Made by a program: the position numbers and the translations under genes. From positions 1 to 5,693 of the forward strand of contig JABMMH010000100.1 of the NCBI GenBank assembly GCA_013205645.1: a stretch of DNA of 5,693 bases, in the 5' to 3' direction. Under the pieces are notes generated by a model. It was given only the letters and a program-made list of their open reading frames with translations. It did not search any database and was not told the origin of the DNA. This document shows positions 1-5,693 of this stretch, piece by piece. Origin of the DNA: Polaromonas sp. Its GTDB lineage: Bacteria > Pseudomonadota > Gammaproteobacteria > Burkholderiales > Burkholderiaceae_C. The number at the start of each line of letters is the position of its first letter. Position 1 is the stretch's first letter.

Positions 1-755
1 CGTACGCGCAAGGCGTTCTGCAGGTCGGCGTGGAACAGGTTAAACGCGCCGCCAGCGACAGTCTGTCCAGAGCCAAGCGGCCTGCGATGGTCCCAAACGA
101 CAAGGCCGCACGCATCACCAGCGCTTGGCGCAAGTTGCTGCCAATGACCATCGGGCTGCTGTCCGCGTTGGGGTTGGGTTATGCTGCGGGAGCGGGTGTG
201 GCGCATGAACGCTTCACGCAAGTGATGTCCTTGCCATGGGGCGCCATGCAGAGCCAAGCCAAGGGGCCAGTGGACGTTGCCGGCGTGGCGGAGCCGATGG
301 CCGTTGCTGTTGCTGTTGACTCGCCGCCTGTGGCGGATGTCGTGGTCAAGCCCGAGCCTGCGCTGGCGACCCTCGGACCTTCACTGCGCGCCGATTCACT
401 GGCGCAGCGCAAGCGGGCTACGGACGACTTCATGGCGCAGCCGTCGAACCAAGGCTTCACAGTCCAGTTGATCTCCCTGCGGGTACATCGGGAGGCCGAG
501 ATGCTGGCCTTGGCGCAGGCGGTTCAGACTGAACTGGATGCAGTCGCCACCGAAGCCGGCGCGGCGCAATCCGATGTGCCGGTGCTGGTGCATGACCGCT
601 TTTACCAGCGGCAGGTCTATCAGGTCATGTATGTCGGGCACTTCGATAGTCGGCCGGCCGCCCTGCAGTTCATTCGGTCTTCGCCGACAGTGCTGAGTCC
701 CTACAAGCCGGTGGTCCGCACGCTGGACTCGATCCGCAAGGAAGCCGTCCCTTGA
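1..755 (+). CDS. SPOR-like membrane protein, probable C-terminal part of an ExeA/GspA/MshM-type ATPase (5' truncated)
   Basis: The reading frame is open to the left edge (first whole codon at base 3), so the gene almost certainly begins upstream; the GTG at 30 has no convincing ribosome site and lies inside a helix-like segment. The first visible residues (YAQGVLQVGVEQVKRAASDS) resemble the last helix of the ExeA/GspA AAA+ ATPase domain, where this motif precedes a linker and membrane helix; no Walker motifs are in view, so the ATPase part is inferred. Counting from the GTG, a basic stretch is followed by a transmembrane helix at about residues 37-58, an Ala/Val/Pro-rich linker to about 135, and a SPOR-like domain at about 142-236 (GFTVQLISL start, VYQVMYVGHF core strand). 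SPOR domains bind peptidoglycan, so the expected topology is cytoplasmic N-terminus and periplasmic C-terminus. The next gene is the secretin, overlapping by 4 bases, which suggests a role in secretin placement. DamX-like proteins share the TM-SPOR layout and are an alternative. Confidence 0.72.
   Translation, partial: YAQGVLQVGVEQVKRAASDSLSRAKRPAMVPNDKAARITSAWRKLLPMTIGLLSALGLGYAAGAGVAHERFTQVMSLPWGAMQSQAKGPVDVAGVAEPMAVAVAVDSPPVADVVVKPEPALATLGPSLRADSLAQRKRATDDFMAQPSNQGFTVQLISLRVHREAEMLALAQAVQTELDAVATEAGAAQSDVPVLVHDRFYQRQVYQVMYVGHFDSRPAALQFIRSSPTVLSPYKPVVRTLDSIRKEAVP
738..744 (+). promoter_or_regulatory. Ribosome binding site supporting the TTG start of the secretin gene
   Basis: AAGGAAG lies inside the end of the preceding gene, with 7 bases between it and the TTG at 752. 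The alternative ATG at 776 has only a weak GAGAG about 17 bases upstream. The site therefore favours the TTG as the true start. This is read directly from the sequence; start use is not experimentally known. Confidence 0.6.
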
Positions 756-2533
756 GAGTTCATCGCCCCGCTTCCATGTTGGTCTGGCTGGTGACGCTCG
801 CGCTGGCGGGGTGCGCCATGCCGCCGCCCCAGCTGTCGCGCGGCCACTTGGCTAGCGACGCTGGCGCCAAGTCGCCGCTGGGCCAGTCTGGCGGGCTGAG
901 CCAAGGCGCGGGCAGCATCCCCGCCTTGTCGACTGGCGCGCCGCGTTTGCCTGCGCCTCGGGTCGACAAGACGCAAGAAACCTACAGCGTGGTGGTCAAT
1001 AACGTCAGCGCGCAGACCTTGCTGTTTGCCTTAGCCCGGGACGCGAAATTGAACCTAGACGTTCACCCCGGGCTGGTGGGCAACGTGACCTTGAACGCGC
1101 TGGACCAGACCATCCATGAACTGCTAGATCGTATCTCGCGGCAAATCGACATGCGTTATGAGCTGGACGGTAAAACCCTGTTTGTGTTGCCGGACGCGCC
1201 CTTTTTGCGTCTCTACAAAGTCGACTATCCGAACATCTCGCGCGACTCCCTCAGCAGCACGGGTTCCGAGTCGCAGGTCGCGACGACAGGGCGGGGCGCG
1301 GGTGGGTCTGGCGGTGGCGGTGGTGCCGGCAACTCCTCTTCCACCTCGATTCGCAACACCTCCAACAACCGCTTCTGGGTGACCCTGACCGAGAACATCC
1401 GCGACTTGTTGCGCGAAACGAACAAAATGCCGGTGCTGGCTCCTGAAAAGCTTGCCTTGGCAGTCCCGGTCGTCGCCTCCGCTGAGGGCGCTGGCGCGGC
1501 TTTAGTCAACGCATCACTCGCTGCCGCCGCTGCGCCTTCTGCGCCGCTTCCCTTGTACCGCGAAGCGGCATCGGTCATCGCCAACCCTGAAACCGGCGTC
1601 ATGAGCGTCCGGGCGACGGGCAAGCAACATGCGCGCGTGCGCGAATTTCTCGACCAGATTGTCGGCAGTGCCAGGCGCCAAGTGCTGATCGAGGCGACCA
1701 TCGTCGAGGTCGCGCTGACCAACGACTACCAGCAGGGCATCAACTGGTCGGCGGTTCGCAACGCCCTCAACCCCGGCAACACCGCGCTGTCTTTCATGCA
1801 GGCGCCGTCAGCCCTGAGCGGCCAACCCTTCATCGGCAGTTTGGGTGCGACGCGGCAAAGCGCCTCCGGCCGCAGCGACCTGTCAGCGACGGTGAACTTG
1901 CTCGAATCCTTCGGCAAGACACGCGTCCTTTCAAGTCCCAAAGTCAGTGTCATGAACAACCAGAGCGCCTTGCTGAAGGTGGTTGACAACAAGGTTTACT
2001 TCACCATCTCCGTCACGCCCGGGACGCCAGCGTCGATCGCTGGACCCGCCGTTGCGGCCGTCTACACGACCGTCGTCAATACCGTTCCGGTGGGTTTCCT
2101 GATGAACGTCACCGCACAAATCGGCGACAACGACGAGATCACCCTGAACCTGCGGCCGACGGTCTCGAGAATCACCGGTTATGCCAACGACCCCAATCCC
2201 GCCTTGGCGGCGGCCGGTGTCGCCAACCGCATTCCCGAAATACAAACGCGCGAGTTTGAATCCCTCATGAAGGTCAGAGACGGCGAAACCGCGGTGCTGG
2301 GCGGCTTGATGCAAGACGACCAAAGCAACGCAACCGAACAGATTCCTGGCGTCGGCAACGTGCCGCTGTTTGGCGAACTCTTCAAGTACCGCGGCAACCA
2401 GTCGACCAAGAGCGAGTTGGTCATCTTTTTACGCCCGACGATACTGCGCGACGCCAGCATCGATGGTGATGCGTCCTTCATCCGAAGCCAGTTGTCTGTC
2501 GATACGCCGGTGCCAGTTGGGCGGCGGCCATGA
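752..2533 (+). CDS. mshL: MSHA-type pilus secretin lipoprotein MshL
   Basis: Outer-membrane secretin that forms the ring through which the pilus leaves the cell; 593 residues. TTG is chosen as start: it has a good ribosome site, and it gives a signal peptide with a basic n-region (R2, H4, R5), a hydrophobic core and the lipobox LALAGC with lipidated Cys21. The ATG at 776 would remove the basic residues. Position +2 after the Cys is Ala, not Asp, consistent with outer-membrane sorting. A secretin N/STN-type domain spans about 77-148. A Ser/Gly-rich linker (about 166-206, five Gly in a row at 187-191) precedes a NNRFW segment, an arrangement typical of MshL. A second N-type segment (about 207-305) has an Ala-rich insert at 241-268. 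The secretin core covers about 309-565, with the signatures QVLIEATIVEV, VLSSPKVSVMNNQSA, VPVGFLMNVTAQI, GETAVLGGLM, IPGVGNVPLFGELF and ELVIFLRPTIL. The family assignment as a secretin is very secure; the MSHA subtype rests on the linker and the neighbours. No frameshift or missing motif is seen. Confidence 0.92.
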   Translation: MRVHRPASMLVWLVTLALAGCAMPPPQLSRGHLASDAGAKSPLGQSGGLSQGAGSIPALSTGAPRLPAPRVDKTQETYSVVVNNVSAQTLLFALARDAKLNLDVHPGLVGNVTLNALDQTIHELLDRISRQIDMRYELDGKTLFVLPDAPFLRLYKVDYPNISRDSLSSTGSESQVATTGRGAGGSGGGGGAGNSSSTSIRNTSNNRFWVTLTENIRDLLRETNKMPVLAPEKLALAVPVVASAEGAGAALVNASLAAAAAPSAPLPLYREAASVIANPETGVMSVRATGKQHARVREFLDQIVGSARRQVLIEATIVEVALTNDYQQGINWSAVRNALNPGNTALSFMQAPSALSGQPFIGSLGATRQSASGRSDLSATVNLLESFGKTRVLSSPKVSVMNNQSALLKVVDNKVYFTISVTPGTPASIAGPAVAAVYTTVVNTVPVGFLMNVTAQIGDNDEITLNLRPTVSRITGYANDPNPALAAAGVANRIPEIQTREFESLMKVRDGETAVLGGLMQDDQSNATEQIPGVGNVPLFGELFKYRGNQSTKSELVIFLRPTILRDASIDGDASFIRSQLSVDTPVPVGRRP

Positions 2534-3702
2534 GCCTGCTGCTGGAGGCGCTCAGACGAGCCGAAGAAGAGGCCCAAAAAAACAAGCCAACGGGCACGCT
2601 CGCCGCAACCACGCCGGCCAAGCACGATGCGCCAGCGCCCAGCGTGGTCCTGACCCATCGCCAAGCCATGTCAGCGGCAGGCGTCATGGCCGGCAGCCGA
2701 CCGCGCACCAACGCGGGTGCTCAGCCGTGGCGCAAGGGCTGGTTGGTGTTGGCTGTGGCGATGGTTTTTCCCTTGGCGGCACTCGTTTTGTACGGCGATG
2801 TATTGGTCGCTTCTGTCGGCATGTTGACGACCGCGCCGACCGCGGCGATCATCCCGGCGACCTTGCCCATCAGTCTGCCCGCCTCCTTGCCTGAACTGAC
2901 CACACCCGACAGCGCAGCGACAACTGCGGTCATGGCCGTATTGGCGGCCGCTCCTGTCGCCGAGCCGCTCCCTGTTCCTGCGCCGCCAAGGCCTGCTGCC
3001 CAGCGGACGCCGCGCACACGCCTAGCTGCTACAGCTCCGCCTCCAGAGGTTAGCGATAAGCCAACCGCCGCACCGACCGGGCCCAGCCTGTCGCTGACCG
3101 CCAGCGCGCCCAAACCCGACGCCCTGATGGCGTCAGCCTACGCGGCTTACCAAGCCGGCAACACCGCCGAAGCCGGCCGACTTTATCGGCTGGTGTTAAA
3201 GGCCGATGTCACTCAACGCGATGCGTGGTTGGGGCTGGCCGTGATGGCCCATGCCGACGGCCAACGCGAGCCCGCGCTGGACGCCTACAAGCGGGTCTTG
3301 CGGCTCGAACCTCAAAATCCCACCGCGCTGGCCGGCATCCACAGCCTGAGCCGCCAGGCCGGGGAACCCATGCACGAGTCGCGTCTGCGCGACCTGTTGG
3401 CCCGCTCGCCGGAAGAGCCCGACTTGAATCATGCCTTGGGGTTGCTTCTCTCTGGCGCGCAGCGCTGGTCGGAAGCGCAGCCGCTGTTTTTCAAAGCCCA
3501 CCAGCTGGTGCCTTTAGAGCCGCGCTTTGCCTACAACTTGGCCGTCACCTTGGACCACTTACGCAAGCCCAGCTTGGCGCGCCAATATTACGAAGCCGCG
3601 CTGGTTCTGGCCCAAGACAGTGAGGCCGGTTTTGACGAGCCCAGCGCCCGCAGCCGGGTGCTTGTGCTGCGGGCCGGCGCTACAGAAACGAGAAACCGAT
3701 GA
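2530..3702 (+). CDS. mshN: TPR-containing pilus biogenesis protein, MshN/GspB-like N-terminus
   Basis: A 390-residue bitopic inner-membrane protein. The N-terminus MSLLLEALRRAEEEAQKNK matches the short cytoplasmic helix motif that begins GspB/ExeB proteins and related pilus proteins (general form MSxxLxALRRAE). One transmembrane helix lies at about 70-88 after WRKGW. A low-complexity Ala/Pro/Thr-rich linker (about 99-196) probably spans part of the periplasm. The C-terminal half is TPR repeats: clear units at about 197-230 (AYAAYQAGNTAEAGRLYRLVL), 231-264 (WLGLAVMAHADGQREPALDAYKRVL), 299-332 and 333-364, with a less regular unit between. TPRs bind protein partners, plausibly the secretin or platform; the partner is not visible here. 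The ATG overlaps the secretin stop (ATGA) and only a weak GGG stands 8 bases upstream, so translation probably depends on coupling. Its place between mshL and mshE corresponds to mshN; the symbol is assigned from position and architecture rather than strong sequence identity. Confidence 0.78.
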   Translation: MSLLLEALRRAEEEAQKNKPTGTLAATTPAKHDAPAPSVVLTHRQAMSAAGVMAGSRPRTNAGAQPWRKGWLVLAVAMVFPLAALVLYGDVLVASVGMLTTAPTAAIIPATLPISLPASLPELTTPDSAATTAVMAVLAAAPVAEPLPVPAPPRPAAQRTPRTRLAATAPPPEVSDKPTAAPTGPSLSLTASAPKPDALMASAYAAYQAGNTAEAGRLYRLVLKADVTQRDAWLGLAVMAHADGQREPALDAYKRVLRLEPQNPTALAGIHSLSRQAGEPMHESRLRDLLARSPEEPDLNHALGLLLSGAQRWSEAQPLFFKAHQLVPLEPRFAYNLAVTLDHLRKPSLARQYYEAALVLAQDSEAGFDEPSARSRVLVLRAGATETRNR

Positions 3703-5417
3703 ACACCCCCGCGCTAGACGTCTACAACGCCACCTCGCTGTACCGTGAGCTCGAACGCAGCGGCTTGATCACGCGCGACCAAGCCGAAATCGCATGGACC
3801 GAGCATGAAAAGCGGGGCGGCTCTTTCGGCGACATTCTGGTCAACCTCGGCATGGTCTCAATCGATGACATGACGGCGGTCATGGCCGCGGCCAGCGCGA
3901 CCGAAGCGATCCGCCTCGGCGACATGATCCCAGACGACGAGGGCATCAAGCTGATCCCCAAAATGCTGGCCCAGACGTACGACGTCTTTCCGGTCGGCTT
4001 TGATGCGGGCAACCAGCAGCTGACGGTGGCCATCACCGACACCAACAACGTGGTGGCGATGGACCAATGCCGGGCGGTCGTGCCCAGCGCTATTTCCCTG
4101 CGCTGGCGGCTCGCCTCCAAGGCCGACATCAAGGTGGCGATCGATCGTTTCTACGGCTACGCCTTGTCAATCGACGGCATCCTCAAAGGCTTGCGCTCCG
4201 GCAAAACAGACGAAGACACGCTGACCCTGCGCGGCGCTGAAACCTTCGCGCACCCTATCGTTCGGCTGATTGATGCGCTGCTGGCCGACGCCGTGCATGA
4301 AGGCGCGTCGGATGTGCACTTCGAACCCGAAGAAGGCTTTTTGCGGATTCGCTACCGGATCGACGGTGTGCTGCGCCAGGTGCGGGTCTTGCACAAGCAG
4401 TACTGGCCCGCCTTGGCGGTGCGGCTCAAGGTCTTGTCCGGCATGGACATTGCCGAGACGCGCGCGCCTCAAGACGGCCGTATTTCGATGCTGGTGCGCG
4501 GCCACGACATCGACTTTCGGGCAGCCGTTCAGCCGACGATTCATGGCGAAAACTTCGTGTTGCGCGTGCTCGACAGGCGCAAGTCCATCGTGCCGATGAG
4601 CCAGATGGGCCTGTCCGAAACCCGCATGAAAACGCTGCGCCAGATGCTGGCGCGCCCCTACGGCATCGTCATCGTCACCGGCCCGACTGGCAGCGGCAAA
4701 ACCACCACGCTGTATTCCATCTTGAACGAGATGAACACCGAAAGCGTAAACATCATGACGCTGGAAGATCCGGTCGAATACCCGATGGCGCGCATCCGTC
4801 AGGCCTCTGCCGCCGACAACCCCAAAATGGACTTTGCCAACGGCATTCGCTCCATGATGCGGCAAGACCCAGACATCATTCTGGTCGGCGAAATCCGCGA
4901 CCACGAGACCGCCGAAATGGCTTTTCGCGCCGCCATGACCGGCCACCAAGTGTTCTCGACTTTGCATGCCAACTCGGCCGTGTTGGCCATCCCGCGGCTG
5001 TTCGATTTGGGCATTAACGCCAGCGTCATGTCGGGCAACTTGGTGGGTATCGTGGCGCAGCGCTTGGTGCGGCTGCTGTGCCCGGCCTGCAAGCTGCCGC
5101 AGGCGTGCACCGACGCTGAAAAATCGCTTTTAGGCGTGGACCAGAATGAGCCGTTCACCATCTACCGGCCCGTCGGTTGCCCCGCCTGCAAGGGCCAGGG
5201 CTACAAGGGCCGGACCAACATCATGGAATTGCTGCGCTTCGACGCGCAGCTGGACGAGATGGTCTCGCGCAGCGCCCGCAGCCCCGAGATACTGGCCTAC
5301 GCCCGCTCCAAGGGTTACGCGACCATGGCCGAAGACGGTCTGGCCCGCGTCTTGGCCGGCACGACCTCGCTCGAAGAAGTGGCCCGCATGGTAGACCTGA
5401 CCGAGCGCGACGGCTGA
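3699..5417 (+). CDS. mshE: Type IV pilus assembly ATPase, MshE (PilB/GspE family)
   Basis: Cytoplasmic hexameric ATPase that powers pilin polymerisation; 572 residues, full family length. The N-terminal region (about 12-66) has the shape of two tandem MshEN c-di-GMP-binding repeats but lacks key residues (see findings). A GSPII_E N-domain follows to about 160, then the N2 domain (about 180-295) with SDVHFEP and RYRIDGVL. Catalytic motifs are intact: Walker A GPTGSGKTT at 328-336, Asp box TLEDPVEY at 354-361, Walker B DPDIILVGEIRD at 390-401 with catalytic Glu398, and His box TGHQVFSTLHAN at 414-425 (His416, His423). A tetracysteine zinc site is complete: CPAC at 461-464 and CPAC at 494-497, as in PilB/GspE and unlike the retraction ATPase PilT. 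The ATG overlaps the previous stop (ATGA); upstream there is only a purine-rich GAAACGAGAAA. The platform protein starts at its stop codon. A type II secretion GspE is the alternative, but the adjacent MSHA-type secretin favours a pilus role. Confidence 0.93.
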   Translation: MNTPALDVYNATSLYRELERSGLITRDQAEIAWTEHEKRGGSFGDILVNLGMVSIDDMTAVMAAASATEAIRLGDMIPDDEGIKLIPKMLAQTYDVFPVGFDAGNQQLTVAITDTNNVVAMDQCRAVVPSAISLRWRLASKADIKVAIDRFYGYALSIDGILKGLRSGKTDEDTLTLRGAETFAHPIVRLIDALLADAVHEGASDVHFEPEEGFLRIRYRIDGVLRQVRVLHKQYWPALAVRLKVLSGMDIAETRAPQDGRISMLVRGHDIDFRAAVQPTIHGENFVLRVLDRRKSIVPMSQMGLSETRMKTLRQMLARPYGIVIVTGPTGSGKTTTLYSILNEMNTESVNIMTLEDPVEYPMARIRQASAADNPKMDFANGIRSMMRQDPDIILVGEIRDHETAEMAFRAAMTGHQVFSTLHANSAVLAIPRLFDLGINASVMSGNLVGIVAQRLVRLLCPACKLPQACTDAEKSLLGVDQNEPFTIYRPVGCPACKGQGYKGRTNIMELLRFDAQLDEMVSRSARSPEILAYARSKGYATMAEDGLARVLAGTTSLEEVARMVDLTERDG

Positions 5418-5693
5418 TGATTGACTTCAACTACCGCGCCATCACGGCCGAGGGCCGGACCATCTCGGGTCGGCAGTCCGCCACCAGCGAGGCCGACTTA
5501 GAGGCGCGCTTGGCCCGCATGCAACTGGAGTTGCTGCAGGCCAAGCCGGTGCGCACGACCACGCTGTTTGCGCGCAAGCGACTCGAAGGCAAAGAGCTGA
5601 TCAACATCTTCATTCACTTGCAGACGCTGAGCCAAGCCGGCGTGCCCTTGTTTGAATCCTTGCTTGATTTGCGCGACTCCGCCGACACGCCCA
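5417..5693 (+). CDS. mshG: Pilus inner-membrane platform protein, MshG (PilC/GspF family), 3' truncated
   Basis: Only the first 92 codons are inside the window; the frame runs off the right edge with no stop. The start ATG at 5417 shares one base with the ATPase stop (TGATG), with no strong ribosome site, so reinitiation is likely. The protein begins IDFNYRAITAEGRTISG, the usual opening of GspF/PilC proteins (form F.Y.A....G....G), followed by a short helical N-terminal domain and then KELINIFIHLQTLSQAGVPLFESL, which matches the start of the first T2SSF domain (general form l..f.rqLa.ll.aGvpl..aL). The family's membrane helices and second T2SSF repeat would lie downstream. In PilB/PilC pairs the ATPase acts on this protein's cytoplasmic domains to drive pilin insertion into the fibre, and the ATPase–platform gene order is standard. 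Whether the gene is intact cannot be judged from this window. Confidence 0.88.
   Translation, partial: MIDFNYRAITAEGRTISGRQSATSEADLEARLARMQLELLQAKPVRTTTLFARKRLEGKELINIFIHLQTLSQAGVPLFESLLDLRDSADTP

Noticed and set aside
303..318. Short tandem repeat GTTGCT, about 2.7 copies
   Set aside because: It encodes AVAVAV in the low-complexity linker of the SPOR-like protein and is too short to call a functional repeat.
1225..1722. Open reading frame of 165 codons on the minus strand
   Set aside because: It is antisense to the Ser/Gly and Ala-rich parts of the secretin; the low-complexity product mirrors the codon bias of the real gene.
2370..2894. Plus-strand frame bridging the secretin and TPR genes
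   Set aside because: It overlaps two well-supported genes in another frame and its product is rich in Arg, Ser and Ala with no domain; the ATGA junction explains the region.
4167..4967. Open reading frame of 266 codons on the minus strand
   Set aside because: It lies wholly inside the ATPase gene, which has intact catalytic motifs. Its His/Val/Gly-rich product has no recognisable domain and is the usual antisense shadow of a GC-rich gene.
5417..5693. Possible truncated or broken platform gene
   Set aside because: The frame is open to the edge and the domain start is normal; the truncation is due to the window boundary.

Overview
The window holds five same-strand (+) genes of a type IV pilus / MSHA-type pilus biogenesis locus, packed with no intergenic DNA: the 3' part of a membrane-anchored, SPOR-like protein (probably the tail of an ExeA/GspA/MshM-type ATPase), an MSHA-type secretin lipoprotein (mshL), a TPR protein with a GspB/MshN-like N-terminus, a PilB/GspE-family assembly ATPase (mshE), and the 5' end of a PilC/GspF-family platform protein (mshG). 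The outer two genes are cut by the window edges. The DNA is GC-rich with strong third-position G/C. Together with the protein types, this suggests a betaproteobacterium, perhaps Burkholderiales; that placement is inference from style, not from a marker gene.

Layout: 1-755 SPOR-like/TM protein (5' truncated); 752-2533 secretin; 2530-3702 TPR protein; 3699-5417 ATPase; 5417-5693 platform protein (3' truncated). Three junctions are 4-base overlaps (TTGA, ATGA, ATGA) and the last is TGATG, so all five genes are probably co-transcribed and translationally coupled. I see no promoter, terminator, RNA gene, mobile element or CRISPR array. No stretch above a few bases is non-coding.

How the parts would work together: the ATPase (cytoplasm) energises pilin polymerisation through the platform protein (inner membrane), and the fibre exits through the secretin (outer membrane). 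The SPOR-like protein and the TPR protein each have one predicted transmembrane helix and a periplasmic C-terminal domain. By analogy with the GspA/GspB (ExeA/ExeB) pair of type II secretion, they may connect the machine to peptidoglycan and help place the secretin.

The system is recognisable rather than wholly new. The points most worth a second look are the degenerate c-di-GMP-binding (MshEN) repeats of the ATPase, the possible GspA/GspB-like pair flanking the secretin with different periplasmic domains, and a gene order that differs from the Vibrio msh locus.
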